DNA of 64,000 nt from Mesorhizobium sp. WSM3626 (GCF_000513935.1 NZ_AZUY01000013.1:62001-126000); one strand, 5' to 3'; positions 52,389 through 62,160 are shown, numbered from the stretch's first letter. Program-made: numbers and translations. The notes: generated by a model not told the origin, from the letters alone.

Positions 52389-53156
52389 ATGAATCGGCTT
52401 ATCGAACTTGAGGGCGTGCAGAAAGTGTTCGGATCAGGCCCGGGCGCCCTGCACGCGTTCGGACCGGTCGACCTCAAGGTCGAGAAGGGTGAGTTCGTCT
52501 CGCTGCTCGGGCCGTCTGGATGCGGCAAATCCACCCTCATGCTTATGATTGCCGGACTGCTCAACCCTACGAGGGGCCGCATCGCCATCGACGGGCGCAC
52601 CGTCGCCGGACCGCAGACCGACATCGGCATTATGTTCCAGGACAACACGCTGGTGCCGTGGCGCACCGTGCGAGGAAACATCGAGCTGCAGCTGGAACTG
52701 AGAGGTCTGTCGCTGGCCGCCCATCGCGCCAGCGTGGACGAATTGCTCGTTTCGGTCCATCTCCATGATTTCCAGCATCGCTACCCGCACGAGCTCTCCG
52801 GTGGGATGCAGCAGCGTGCCGCCTTCTGCCAGGCATTGGTGCATCAGCCCGCGACCATGCTGCTCGACGAGCCGCTCGGCAAGCTCGACGCCATGACCCG
52901 GGAAGCAATCCGCACCGACCTGCAGGCGCTGTGGATGCAGCGCCATCCGACCGTTGTGTTGGTAACCCACTCTATCGAGGAGGCTATCCAACTCTCGACC
53001 CACGTGGCCATCATCACGCCGCGACCCGGACGCATCGAGCGTATGATTTCCGTCGATCTGCCTTATCCACGCGATTTCGAGGTCAAGAGCAGCCCGCAAT
53101 TCATCGGCTACGTCCGGCAGGCACAGGAGATGTTTCGCGGCTATGGCGTCCTCTGA
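52389..53156 (+). CDS. ABC transporter ATP-binding protein (SsuB/TauB type)
   Basis: 255 residues: Walker A GPSGCGKST, Q-loop 'FQDNTLVPWRTV' (the VPW motif of the SsuB/TauB/ThiZ group), signature LSGGMQQR, Walker B 'MLLDEPLGKLD', His-loop 'VTHSIEEAI'. No regulatory C-terminal domain. Overlaps the permease gene by 14 bases. Confidence 0.93.
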   Translation: MNRLIELEGVQKVFGSGPGALHAFGPVDLKVEKGEFVSLLGPSGCGKSTLMLMIAGLLNPTRGRIAIDGRTVAGPQTDIGIMFQDNTLVPWRTVRGNIELQLELRGLSLAAHRASVDELLVSVHLHDFQHRYPHELSGGMQQRAAFCQALVHQPATMLLDEPLGKLDAMTREAIRTDLQALWMQRHPTVVLVTHSIEEAIQLSTHVAIITPRPGRIERMISVDLPYPRDFEVKSSPQFIGYVRQAQEMFRGYGVL

Positions 53157-53949
53157 TCGCCCCTCTCGACCTGAGCGCGTGGCCCGCTGGATTGCGCAGT
53201 CCTGGATGTCCATTGCCTTCTTTGCGGTGTTCTTCCTGGTCTGGCAGTACTCCGTCGCCTGGTTCGGAATCCCGCGCTACATCCTGACGCCCCCGTCGGT
53301 GATCGTTACAAAGGGCTGGGCGGATATCGACCGGCTGCTCTACTACACCTGGATCACCGGCGTGGAGGTCGTGCTTGGTTATGCGGTGGCGGTGATTCTG
53401 GCGCTGCCGCTCGGCCTCGCCATTGCATTCTCATCCATCCTGCGCCGCACGATCTACCCGTTTTTCGTCTGCGTCGAAATGGTGCCCAAGATCGCCTTCG
53501 CGCCGCTTTTCATCTCCTGGCTGGGTTTCGGCCTGCTACCCAAGGTGATCATCGTCTTCTTGGTCTGTTTCTTCCCCATCGTGCTCAACGCCATTCTCGC
53601 GTTCAGTTCGCTGAGCGAGGAACTATCGCGCTTCAGCGTCTCGACCGGTGCGAGTGCATGGCGGACCTTCGTCAAGGTCCGGCTGCCGGCGGCGCTGCCG
53701 CAATGCTTCGTCGGCTTCAAATACGCCGCGATCAACGCGACAGTCGGCGCCGCCATCGCGGAGTTCATCGGCTCGGACCAGGGGCTCGGCTTCTACATCC
53801 AGATTGTCACCGGCAACATGCGTCCAGACCTTGCCTTCGCGGGCATCTTTTTCCTGACAATCCTGGGCCTCGCCCTGTTCGGCGTGGTGACGCTCGCCGA
53901 ACGCCTTCTCATTCCCTGGCACATCTCGGTGCGGCGCCAGTCACACTGA
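53143..53949 (+). CDS. ABC transporter permease (SsuC/TauC type)
   Basis: 268 residues, about six helices, and the binding-protein-dependent loop 'SVSTGASAWRTFVKVRLPAALPQCFVGFKYA' typical of this group. It would work as a homodimer with the ATPase at 52389. The frame fits the overlap with the ATPase gene. Confidence 0.92.
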   Translation: MASSDRPSRPERVARWIAQSWMSIAFFAVFFLVWQYSVAWFGIPRYILTPPSVIVTKGWADIDRLLYYTWITGVEVVLGYAVAVILALPLGLAIAFSSILRRTIYPFFVCVEMVPKIAFAPLFISWLGFGLLPKVIIVFLVCFFPIVLNAILAFSSLSEELSRFSVSTGASAWRTFVKVRLPAALPQCFVGFKYAAINATVGAAIAEFIGSDQGLGFYIQIVTGNMRPDLAFAGIFFLTILGLALFGVVTLAERLLIPWHISVRRQSH

Positions 53950-53980
53950 CCTCTATAACGCATCCGACGGAGACCAAGAC

Positions 53981-55486
53981 GTGACCCTGACCAAAGATGG
54001 CGCCCATGCGATCGCTTCGAAGCTGACTCCGAACGGCCTCGCCTTCATCGACGGCAAGTTCACCGCGGCAGCCGACGGCGCGACCTTCGACACGATCAAT
54101 CCGGCGGCCGGCCAGGTCATTGCAGCCGTGGCGCACTGCGGCGGAACCGATGTCGACCGCGCCGTCAGGGCTGCCCGCAGGTCCTTCGAACACGGGGCCT
54201 GGTCGCGGGCGGCGCCCGAGTTTCGCAAGGAAGCGCTGCTGCGGCTCGCCGACCTCGTACGCGCCCATACCGACGAACTCGTCGTCCTCGAAAGCATCGA
54301 CAGTGGGAAGACCGTCACCGATTGTGCCAACGAGATCGGCCGCGAGGTTCCGAACTTCTTTCAGTGGTATGGCGAACTCGCCGACAAGTCGTTCGGCAAG
54401 GTCGCACCCACGGGCGAGAATGCACTGGCGCTCATCGTCAAGGAGCCGGCCGGCGTGGTCGGCCTCATCCTGCCATGGAATTTCCCGCTGCTGATGGCAG
54501 CCTGGAAGATGGCGCCCGCGCTCGCCGCCGGCTGCTCTGTCCTGGTGAAGCCCGCCGAGCAGACGCCATTGTCTGTCCTGCGCCTTGCCGAATTGGCGCA
54601 GCAAGCCGGCATCCCGGATGGTGTGCTCAACGTGTTGCCGGGCCTCGGCGAAACCACGGGGCAGGCGATCGGCCGTCACCCCGATATCGACATCGTCTCA
54701 TTTACCGGATCGACGGAGGTGGGCGGTTACTTCCTGCGCTATGCCGGCGAAAGCAATCTCAAGGTGATCGGCCTTGAGATGGGCGGCAAGAGCCCATTCA
54801 TCGTGCTGGATGATGCCGATCTCACGGACGATCTGATCGAGCATGCCGCGATGTCGGCGTTCTGGAATGGCGGCCAGAACTGTTCCGCGAACATGCGGCA
54901 GCTCGTCGACTGCAGCCTGGCTGAGGAGTTCGCGCACCGCGTCACCGTCCGCGCCAAGGCATTCCGTGTCGGCGATCCACTCGATCCCGCGACCAACATC
55001 GGCGCCATGGTCACCGCCGAACATCAGGCGCGCGTGATGGGCTACATCGAGCGCGCATCGGCCGAAGGCGCCCGCATGCTGGCCGGCGGCGGCTCGATAG
55101 GGCCAGGCTACTTCATCGAGCCCACTGTGTTTGCCGACATGACACCCACGATGCGCATCGCCCGTGAGGAGATCTTTGGCCCTGTCCTTGGCATCTTGCC
55201 CGTCGCCGGAACGGAGATGGCGCTGCAGATCGCGCGCGATACCGACTACGGCCTGCACGCGACCGTGTTCACCAAGGACATCGACCGCGCCATCCATATG
55301 GCGCGGCGGCTGCCTTGCGGGACGGTCTCGATCAACGGCTTTTCCGAAGGCGACGTCAAGACGCCGTTCGGCGGCTATAAGCGCTCCGGCTCGCTGGCGC
55401 GCGACAACGGCACGGAAGCCATGGACCAGTACGTACAGACCAAGACGATCTGGATCAGCACGACGCCGCCGACGGGCGGGCGGTGA
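53981..55486 (+). CDS. Aldehyde dehydrogenase (NAD(P)+), second copy
   Basis: 501 residues from GTG 53981. Glu266 in 'LEMGGKSP', Cys301 in 'GGQNCSANMR', plus 'EEIFGPV' and 'SINGFSEGDVKTPFGGYKRSG'. The end motif is closer to the gamma-glutamyl-aminobutyraldehyde (PuuC) or betaine aldehyde dehydrogenase class than that of the first copy. Its stop overlaps the following start (TGATG type), so it belongs to the same transcript as the second importer. Confidence 0.9.
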   Translation: MTLTKDGAHAIASKLTPNGLAFIDGKFTAAADGATFDTINPAAGQVIAAVAHCGGTDVDRAVRAARRSFEHGAWSRAAPEFRKEALLRLADLVRAHTDELVVLESIDSGKTVTDCANEIGREVPNFFQWYGELADKSFGKVAPTGENALALIVKEPAGVVGLILPWNFPLLMAAWKMAPALAAGCSVLVKPAEQTPLSVLRLAELAQQAGIPDGVLNVLPGLGETTGQAIGRHPDIDIVSFTGSTEVGGYFLRYAGESNLKVIGLEMGGKSPFIVLDDADLTDDLIEHAAMSAFWNGGQNCSANMRQLVDCSLAEEFAHRVTVRAKAFRVGDPLDPATNIGAMVTAEHQARVMGYIERASAEGARMLAGGGSIGPGYFIEPTVFADMTPTMRIAREEIFGPVLGILPVAGTEMALQIARDTDYGLHATVFTKDIDRAIHMARRLPCGTVSINGFSEGDVKTPFGGYKRSGSLARDNGTEAMDQYVQTKTIWISTTPPTGGR

Positions 55487-56394
55487 TGGAGATCGCGGTC
55501 TGCGTAACGCTCTCGCGGGAGCAGCTTGCCCGCCTCGCAGGCGGAGTCGGGGACCTCCCGGTCAAGTTGTTTGCCGAGGATGCGGCATGTGATTGCGAGA
55601 TTGTCTTCGGCAATCCAGAAGCGTCCACTGTCCTGGCCAATACCAAACTGCGCTGGATGCAGCTCGAATCCGTTGGCTTCGGCGAATACGTTGGCCTTGA
55701 CTGGACGCGTCCCGACGGCCGGGTCACCGTAACCAATCTTGCCGGCTTCTTCGCCGATCCGGTGGCCGAGACCGCGCTTGCCGGCATCCTCGCGCTTTAT
55801 CGTGGCATCGATGTCCTGGTCAGGTTCCAGTCCGAGTATCGCTGGGTAGGTGATCCGCTGAGGACGAGCCTGCGCAGCCTGAAGGGCGCGGCGGTCGTAC
55901 TCGTTGGCCACGGCGCCATAAACCGGCGTCTTGCCGAATTGCTGGGGCCATTCGGATGCTCAATCAAGCCGATCACGCGGGGCAGCCCCGCCTCGGTCCT
56001 CGACGAGGCTTTGGGCCAAGCGGACCTTGTCGTCTGCACGGCGCCCGACACCGCTGGGACAAGAGGCTTGTTCGATGCCGCGCGGCTGGGCAAGCTGCCG
56101 GCCGGAGCGGTCTTCTGCAATTTCGGCCGCGGGTCGATCGTTGATGAAGACGCGCTTGCCGATGCGTTGGACGAGGGTCGGCTGAGCGGAGCCGTGATCG
56201 ACGTGACCCGTCAGGAGCCACTACCACCCAGCCACCGCTTCTGGGCAATCCCAAATCTGATCCTGACCCAGCATTCGGCCGGCGGGACGGCCGACGAGCT
56301 GGACCGTAAGATCGATCTCTTTCTCGCCAACCTTTCGCGCTTTCGCGCCGGCGTGCCGCTCGAAGGCGTCGTCGATTTCTCACGAGGATACTGA
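55486..56394 (+). CDS. D-2-hydroxyacid dehydrogenase family protein
   Basis: 302 residues. Rossmann loop 'VVLVGHGAINRRLAELL' replaces the usual GxGxxG with GHGAIN, then 'NFGRGSIVDEDALADAL' (catalytic Arg region), 'RQEPLP' (Glu) and 'TQHSAG' (His), as in glyoxylate/phosphoglycerate dehydrogenase relatives. It reduces or oxidises a 2-oxo/2-hydroxy acid with NAD(P)H. An alternative start is the GTG three bases earlier, inside the overlap. Confidence 0.85.
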   Translation: MEIAVCVTLSREQLARLAGGVGDLPVKLFAEDAACDCEIVFGNPEASTVLANTKLRWMQLESVGFGEYVGLDWTRPDGRVTVTNLAGFFADPVAETALAGILALYRGIDVLVRFQSEYRWVGDPLRTSLRSLKGAAVVLVGHGAINRRLAELLGPFGCSIKPITRGSPASVLDEALGQADLVVCTAPDTAGTRGLFDAARLGKLPAGAVFCNFGRGSIVDEDALADALDEGRLSGAVIDVTRQEPLPPSHRFWAIPNLILTQHSAGGTADELDRKIDLFLANLSRFRAGVPLEGVVDFSRGY

Positions 56395-57593
56395 TGCCCG
56401 ACATCGTCCAAATCCGTTGCATCCTGCTGTCGTCGCCTTATGCGGATGCCGACGACCCCGAGATCAAGGAATGCTTCCCCAATGGTCCCAAGCGCACCAT
56501 CGGCATGGTCGAAGTCACGCTCGATAACGGCGTGACAGGATTGGGAGAGGGCTACCTGGCGGTGTTCGCGCCGCTGGTCTTCCAGGCGATCGTCGACCTC
56601 TGCCGTCCCCAGGTGCTCGGCAAGGACGGCTTCGACATAGAGCGCCGGGTCAAGGACCTGCGCAGCCTGTGCGATTACTGGTCGCTTCAGGGCGCCGCAC
56701 GCCATGTCATCGCGGCCTTCGAGATTGCCTTGCAGGACGCCAAGGCCAAGAGTCTCGGTGTTCCTGTCTATGAGCTTCTTGGCGGCGCGCAGGCGGAGTC
56801 GATCCAGATCTACGGCTCGGGCGGCTGTTGCGACGCCAAGGAACAGTTCTTGCGGGAACTCGATATGCTGAGTTCACTCGGCATCGAAATCTACAAGATT
56901 CGTTCGGTCAAGCGCGATATCCTGCGCACGGCCTGGGTGCTGGACGAGGCCGGACGGCGCGGCATCAGGGTCGGCGTCGACATGTGCCAGAACCTTGCCG
57001 ATCCGCCGCAGGCGGTCGAGGACGTCGTCGCCTTCGTCGAAGGCGTGCATGCGCTGACCGATCAGCGGATGGTCTTCGTCGAGGAAGCTCTGGGCCCTGA
57101 CCAGCCTGATGCGTTCCGCGAACTTCGCGGCCGTATCGACGTGCCGGTCTGTGGGGGCGAGATCGTCACCACGCCCAAGGAGATGATCGAGCGCATCAAC
57201 GCCGATGTCTATGATTTCGTCCAGCCCGACGCCTCGGTGATGGGCGGCATTTCGGCTGTCATGGATGTCTTCAAGGCTGCGAAGGTCAAGCCGACGGATG
57301 TCGTGGTACACGCTTGGGGCGGTGCTGCCGCCATCATGGCGAGCTATCACGCTGCCTTCGCCGCCGGCGGCAAGCTGGTCGAGTATCCTATGCTCGATTT
57401 CCCGCTCGGTGCCGAAATGATCGGCGACCAGGGCCGCATCGAAATGGGACGTCTAATCCGGCCGACGGCCCCTGGACTCGGACTGACGCTGACGCCGGAG
57501 ATGGAAGCGCGCTATCCATTTGACGAAACGGCAGTCTATTCATGCGTGCTGACCGATTGGGGCCCGCCGCCGGACAGCTATTGGTCGATCTGA
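56394..57593 (+). CDS. Enolase-superfamily enzyme (mandelate racemase/muconate cycloisomerase type)
   Basis: 399 residues. Barrel residues: Lys168 and Arg170 in 'YKIRS', metal ligands Asp196 ('GVDMCQN'), Glu230 ('FVEEALGP'), Glu256 ('CGGE'), and His306 ('VVHAWGG'). The family abstracts the alpha-proton of a carboxylate to dehydrate or racemise sugar acids. Its ATG shares one base with the preceding TGA. Next to a hydroxyacid dehydrogenase and aldehyde dehydrogenase it suggests breakdown of an acidic sugar or hydroxy acid, substrate unknown. Confidence 0.88.
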   Translation: MPDIVQIRCILLSSPYADADDPEIKECFPNGPKRTIGMVEVTLDNGVTGLGEGYLAVFAPLVFQAIVDLCRPQVLGKDGFDIERRVKDLRSLCDYWSLQGAARHVIAAFEIALQDAKAKSLGVPVYELLGGAQAESIQIYGSGGCCDAKEQFLRELDMLSSLGIEIYKIRSVKRDILRTAWVLDEAGRRGIRVGVDMCQNLADPPQAVEDVVAFVEGVHALTDQRMVFVEEALGPDQPDAFRELRGRIDVPVCGGEIVTTPKEMIERINADVYDFVQPDASVMGGISAVMDVFKAAKVKPTDVVVHAWGGAAAIMASYHAAFAAGGKLVEYPMLDFPLGAEMIGDQGRIEMGRLIRPTAPGLGLTLTPEMEARYPFDETAVYSCVLTDWGPPPDSYWSI

Positions 57594-57788
57594 CATCAGC
57601 GAAGTTGGGATCGAGCGTGACGATTCGGAACCGACCCCCACTATCCGTCGGAGTTCAGGCTTTGTGCACCAGAAGCCGCATAAAACGTAGTCTGGAACGA
57701 ACAATAGAGACAGCCTGTTGGCACCATTGCGTCTTTGCTTGGCCCGCTCGTTTGACTCAACCCTTCCAGAACATGGCTTCCAGATCAG

Positions 57789-58706
57789 CTATCCTGCCAA
57801 GGTTGCACCCAGTCGCTTGGAAATCGAAACAATCCAGGCTCGTAGCTCCGGACCAAATGGCTTCTCCAGCATCGCGCGGTCCCAGGCGAGGAAATAGGGC
57901 TCCGGCAGCCTGATGCGCTTGTCGAATGGGGCGACGAGCCTGCCCGAGGCGATGTCGTCGGCGGCCATCGACAGTTGCGCCAGCACGAAGCCCCTGCCAT
58001 TGGCTGCGGCATCGATCGCCGCGCTCGACAGGGAAAAGGCGACTTCGCCCGATGTCCTGCGGTACACCGCGCCGATGCTTGCCGCCCATTCCGCCCATGT
58101 CGGAGGTGAGCGGTGGTCGCGCGCCCATTCGATGCTGAGAAGCGGCAAATCGAGAATGTCGGCGGGCTTGCGGATCATATGTTTGGCCAGCAGCGTCGGC
58201 GAGCAGGCCGGTACAACCCAATCGGTGAACAACTCGGTGTAGTGCTCGAAATCACGGTACTTGGCGCCGTAGGAAATACGCAAGTCGACCTCTTCGGTGT
58301 CCAACCGAGGTTCCGTCTCGGCGCCGACCAGGCGCACTGTTGCGCCCGGATGCGCGATCTGCCAATCCAGCAATTGCGGGCCAATCCATTTGCTGGCGAG
58401 CGACGGCAGGCAGGAGATGGTCAAAGTGTCGGCGGACCGGGCCCGTTCGATAACATCCTGGGCCTCGCGTATCTGCTCGAAGCCGAGGGAAACCGCTGCG
58501 TGGTAGACGCGGCCGAGCGCGGTAAGTGCGACACTCCTGCCGCGCCGTTCCAACAGCCTGGCTTCGAGTGCCTCTTCCGCCTTGCGGATCTGCTGGCTGA
58601 CCGCGCCGACGGAAACGCCAAGCTCGTTTGCCGCAGCCGTTACACTGCCACATCGACCGAAGGCCTCGAAGGCTTGTATCGCGCGCAGCGGGGGCGGTTT
58701 CTTCAC
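57789..58706 (-). CDS. LysR-family regulator (GcvA type)
   Basis: 305 residues from GTG 58706. The winged helix is 'PPLRAIQAFEAFGRCGSVTAAANELGVSVGAVSQQIRKAEEALEARLLERRG', very close to GcvA, followed by a LysR substrate-binding domain ('LTISCLPSLASKWIGPQLLDW'). The frame stays open to TTG 58766, but that would put the operator inside the gene and add 20 atypical residues. It is divergent from the Rieske oxygenase operon and should control it in response to a pathway metabolite. Confidence 0.88.
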   Translation of the reverse strand: MKKPPPLRAIQAFEAFGRCGSVTAAANELGVSVGAVSQQIRKAEEALEARLLERRGRSVALTALGRVYHAAVSLGFEQIREAQDVIERARSADTLTISCLPSLASKWIGPQLLDWQIAHPGATVRLVGAETEPRLDTEEVDLRISYGAKYRDFEHYTELFTDWVVPACSPTLLAKHMIRKPADILDLPLLSIEWARDHRSPPTWAEWAASIGAVYRRTSGEVAFSLSSAAIDAAANGRGFVLAQLSMAADDIASGRLVAPFDKRIRLPEPYFLAWDRAMLEKPFGPELRAWIVSISKRLGATLAG

Positions 58707-58734
58707 CTGGGCAACGATCCTGGGGTCAGCTTGA

Positions 58735-58749
58735 TTTAGTTTTTCTAAA
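58735..58749. promoter_or_regulatory. LysR-type operator TTTAG-N5-CTAAA
   Basis: TTTAGTTTTTCTAAA is a perfect interrupted palindrome of the T-N11-A type in an AT-rich island between the LysR start (58706) and the Rieske gene start (58830). Its CTAA/TTAG halves resemble the CTAAT core of GcvA sites, fitting the GcvA-like regulator. Confidence 0.6.
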
Positions 58750-58829
58750 ATAGAACGCAGATGCAAGCCCTATGTCGTCCCCGGCCCGCAAGATATTCGT
58801 TTTGGCGTTCACAAGCTCGGGAGGACGCC

Positions 58830-59870
58830 ATGTTTCTTCGAAACTGCTGGTACGTTGCCGCATGGGATCATGAGATCGCCGACCGGCTGGTTCCGACCCG
58901 GATCCTTGGCGAGGACATTGTGCTCTACCGCCGTACCGACGGCATGGTGGCGGCGCTCGAAGACGCCTGTCCACATCGCAAGCTGCCGCTGTCCATGGGC
59001 CGCATCAAGGGCGACACGGTTGAATGCGGCTATCACGGCCTGACCTTTGACAGCACGGGAACCTGCACGCGAGTGCCGGGCGCGGAAAAGATACCGCATG
59101 TCGCGTGCGTCCGGTCCTATCCGATCGCCGAGCGCTACGGGCTGCTCTGGGTCTGGATGGGCGAGGCGGCAAAGGCCGATCCCGCGCTGATTTTTGCGGT
59201 CGACCACTGGGGCGATCCGGCATGGGGTGTCAATCGCGGCGAGTCGATGGCGCTGGATTGCAACTATCTCTACATGACGGACAACCTGCTCGATCCATCA
59301 CATGTGTCGTGGGTCCATCAATCTTCCTTCGGCGGTGTCCAGGCTATGGAAGATGCGCCGCTCGAAACCACCGTCGGCGAGGACGGCGTGACCGTATGGC
59401 GCTGGGTGATCGATGCCGCGCCAGCGCCGTTCTATGCGCCCTTCCTCAAATTCTCCGGCAATTGCGACCGCAAGCAGCACTACGAAGTGCGTTACCCCTC
59501 CAACGCGATCATCAAGGCGATTTTCGTGCCGGCCCGCACCGGGGGCGAGGGCAAGCCGCTGCACGACGACGTGTTCCTCATGGACAGCTATAACTTCATG
59601 ACGCCGGTCGATGAGAACCAGACGAAATATTACTGGTTCCAGATGCGCAATTTCGCTCCCGACGATCTGGAGGTGTCGCGCCAGTTCGCCACATCCGTGC
59701 GCGGCGCTTTCGACGAGGACCGCACCGTGCTCAATGCCGTGCACAAAGGCATGGCCAACAAGCGCACACCCAATCTCGATCTCAAGATCGATGTCGGGCC
59801 GCTGCGTTTTCGCCGCAACCTGGCCAAGCTGATCGCCAGCGAAAGCCAGCAATTGGCGGCCGCCGAATGA
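58830..59870 (+). CDS. Rieske non-haem iron oxygenase, VanA-type demethylase/hydroxylase
   Basis: 346 residues from ATG 58830, preceded by GGGAGG. Rieske cluster ligands Cys47, His49, Cys66, His69 (CPHRKL and CGYHGL). Mononuclear iron site: Asp151 relay and His158, His163 with a later Asp ('DNLLDPSHVSWVH'). The VanA group removes O- or N-methyl groups or hydroxylates small substrates with O2 and electrons from a reductase, here the next gene (four-base overlap). Confidence 0.92.
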   Translation: MFLRNCWYVAAWDHEIADRLVPTRILGEDIVLYRRTDGMVAALEDACPHRKLPLSMGRIKGDTVECGYHGLTFDSTGTCTRVPGAEKIPHVACVRSYPIAERYGLLWVWMGEAAKADPALIFAVDHWGDPAWGVNRGESMALDCNYLYMTDNLLDPSHVSWVHQSSFGGVQAMEDAPLETTVGEDGVTVWRWVIDAAPAPFYAPFLKFSGNCDRKQHYEVRYPSNAIIKAIFVPARTGGEGKPLHDDVFLMDSYNFMTPVDENQTKYYWFQMRNFAPDDLEVSRQFATSVRGAFDEDRTVLNAVHKGMANKRTPNLDLKIDVGPLRFRRNLAKLIASESQQLAAAE

Positions 59871-60994
59871 ACGCATTCACCGCTCGCGACACCATCGCAA
59901 GAAGCGGATTTCGCGACCTGAGGGTGGTTGCGAAGGTGCGCGAAAGCGCCATCATCACGTCGTTCCATATGGAGCCGGTCAATCCGCGGGACTGGCGCGA
60001 TTTCGAGCCGGGCCAGTTCCTGGTGTTCAAGATACCCGTGCCGCAGGCGGCCGGCGAAAAGGGATATGTGCTGCGCAACTACAGCGTTTCCTGTTCTCCG
60101 GCCAGCAAGGGCCGCTACCGGATCAGCGTGAAACGGGAAGCAGCAGCAGCGCCTGGCCTGCCTGACGGGATAAGCTCATGCTTCTTGCATGACCGGATCG
60201 AAGTCGGCGACATACTTCAGGCCGAAGGCCCGCGCGGCGATTTCGTGCTCGACAATGCGAGCAGCCGTCCAGTCGTGCTGCTCAGCGGCGGCGTCGGGCT
60301 GACGCCGATGGTCTCGATGCTGCATAGGCTGGCTTCGATGCCGTGCCGCTGTGCCGTGTTCATTCACGCCTGCGAAAACGGCGACGTGCATGCCTTGCGC
60401 GACGAGGTGACCGGCCTTGTGGCGACACGGCCAGGCCTGACCGCGCACTACTGCTACCGATCCCCGTCCGAACGCGACAAGGCCGAGCAACACTTCCACA
60501 GCGAAGGCATGATTTCGCGGGCCGTGCTACAGCGCCTGTTGCCGATAGACGATTACGATTTCTACCTCTGTGGTCCGCCGCCGTTCATGCAGGCGATCTA
60601 CGCCATGTTGCGCGAGCTTGGCGTGCCGAAGCACCGCATCGCCTACGAATTTTTCGGCCCGGCGACGGTGCTTGAGCCTGATGCCGTACCAATCCCTGCG
60701 GTTGTCGCGCAGACGGCGGGGATCGCGCCGGCAGGCGAGGCAACAACCGTGGAGTTCCGAAAATCGGGACTCAAGGCCATCTGGAATGGCTCCGCCGCAT
60801 CGCTGCTCGACTTTGCCGAGGATCAGGGTCTGGAACCGGAATTCAGCTGCCGGTCCGGCATCTGCGGCACATGCAAGTCGCGGCTGGTCTCGGGCGACGT
60901 GGCCTATTTCGAAGAACCGCTGGACGAGCTTGGGGCAGGCGAGGTGCTGCTGTGCTGCTCTAGGCCCTGCGGATCAGTCGTCCTGGATATTTGA
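59867..60994 (+). CDS. Ferredoxin-NAD(P)H reductase partner of the Rieske oxygenase
   Basis: 375 residues: FAD domain ('LRNYSVSCS'), NAD(P) domain ('LLSGGVGLTPMVSMLHRL', 'FYLCGPPPFMQAI'), C-terminal plant-type 2Fe-2S ferredoxin ('FSCRSGICGTCKSRL', 'LCCSRP', four Cys). The order FAD-NAD-2Fe2S is that of HcaD/Gbc-type and HmpX-like reductases, longer than VanB. It shuttles electrons from NAD(P)H to the oxygenase. Coupled by overlap on both sides. Confidence 0.92.
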   Translation: MNAFTARDTIARSGFRDLRVVAKVRESAIITSFHMEPVNPRDWRDFEPGQFLVFKIPVPQAAGEKGYVLRNYSVSCSPASKGRYRISVKREAAAAPGLPDGISSCFLHDRIEVGDILQAEGPRGDFVLDNASSRPVVLLSGGVGLTPMVSMLHRLASMPCRCAVFIHACENGDVHALRDEVTGLVATRPGLTAHYCYRSPSERDKAEQHFHSEGMISRAVLQRLLPIDDYDFYLCGPPPFMQAIYAMLRELGVPKHRIAYEFFGPATVLEPDAVPIPAVVAQTAGIAPAGEATTVEFRKSGLKAIWNGSAASLLDFAEDQGLEPEFSCRSGICGTCKSRLVSGDVAYFEEPLDELGAGEVLLCCSRPCGSVVLDI

Positions 60995-62160
60995 GAAGAT
61001 CGTGGTGCCGCGTGTGGGCGGAGAACGGAAGTCGGGATTTGGAACAATCGGTCAAACCAGCGTCGAGCCTGCCGCTCAATCCGCATATCGCTGCCTTGCC
61101 GCCCTACAATGCCGGCATGAACATCGCGATGGCGCGGGCGCTGAGTGGCCGCCAAGACATCGCCCGACTGGCTAGCAACGAGAACCCGGATGGCTGCTCC
61201 CCCGCCGTCATGGCCGCATTGGCCTCCTCATCGTTCGAACCTTGGCGCTATGCCGATCCGGCCTGCACGGCGCTGCGCGCAGCGCTTGGCGAGAGGCTGG
61301 CGATCGATCCCGGCCTGATCGTTGCCGGCAACGGCTCCGAGGAGATGATCGCCGCCATCTCGCGCGCCGTTCTGGTACCAGGCGCCTCTGTCGTTACCAC
61401 AGTGCCGAGCTTCGGCCTGCATGAGATAGAGCCCCTGGCGATGGGGGCTGATGTCGTCAAGATTGCGATGACGCCGGACATGGGGTTCGATCTTGCCGCG
61501 CTCGAAACGGCAATCGCCGCCGAGCCGCGGATCGTTTTCATATCCTCGCCATGGAACCCGGTCGGGCCGGGCCTCGACCATTCCAGCCTGCAACGGCTGA
61601 TCGGCGCCGTGCAGCCAGGCACGCTTCTTGTCCTCGACGAAGCCTATTTCGAGTTTGCCGATCCCGGCGCGCCCGACGGCATCGAGGTCCTGCGCGACAG
61701 CGGCATCGATCATGTGGTGCTGCGGACATTTTCGAAGGCCTATGGCCTGGCGGGATTGCGCGTGGGCTATGCCGTCTGTTCGGATCTCGAATTGGCAAGG
61801 GTGATCGCCGCTGCCAAGACACCGTTCAACGTCAATGCGGCGGCGCAGATCGCGGCCATCGCCGCACTCGCCGACGAAGGCTGGATGAAGGCGTCGGCGG
61901 GCCGCGTCAGGGCCGAGCGCGTGCGCGCAGCCGCCGCGCTTGCCGCCCTTGGTTTCCGGGTTGCGCCGTCGCAAACAAACTTCCTGTTCTTTGACTGCAA
62001 GGGCGACAGTTCGAGACTTGCCGCCGGTCTCCTGAAGCAAGGGATCATCGTCAAGGCATGGCGCGAGGCCGGCTACGAGCACTACCTGCGCGCCACCATC
62101 GGGTTGCCGGCTGACAACGACCGGCTGATCGCAGCACTTCAAGAAATGGTGGCGAGATGA
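60991..62160 (+). CDS. PLP-dependent aminotransferase, HisC-like
   Basis: Up to 389 residues. Class I/II aminotransferase: 'NPHIAALPPYNAGMN', 'ARLASNENPDGCSP', 'WNPVGPG', 'VLDEAYFEFAD', and the PLP-binding Lys in 'RTFSKAYGLAGLRVGYA'. It resembles histidinol-phosphate aminotransferases, but the operon makes it more likely a transaminase for a pathway intermediate. The start is uncertain: TTG 60991 overlaps the reductase stop; TTG 61039 gives a more normal N-terminus. Confidence 0.85.
   Translation: MRRSWCRVWAENGSRDLEQSVKPASSLPLNPHIAALPPYNAGMNIAMARALSGRQDIARLASNENPDGCSPAVMAALASSSFEPWRYADPACTALRAALGERLAIDPGLIVAGNGSEEMIAAISRAVLVPGASVVTTVPSFGLHEIEPLAMGADVVKIAMTPDMGFDLAALETAIAAEPRIVFISSPWNPVGPGLDHSSLQRLIGAVQPGTLLVLDEAYFEFADPGAPDGIEVLRDSGIDHVVLRTFSKAYGLAGLRVGYAVCSDLELARVIAAAKTPFNVNAAAQIAAIAALADEGWMKASAGRVRAERVRAAAALAALGFRVAPSQTNFLFFDCKGDSSRLAAGLLKQGIIVKAWREAGYEHYLRATIGLPADNDRLIAALQEMVAR

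Noticed and set aside
58707..58766. TTG 58766 as start of the LysR regulator
   Set aside because: It would place the operator palindrome within the coding region and add 20 residues not typical for the family. GTG 58706 is preferred.
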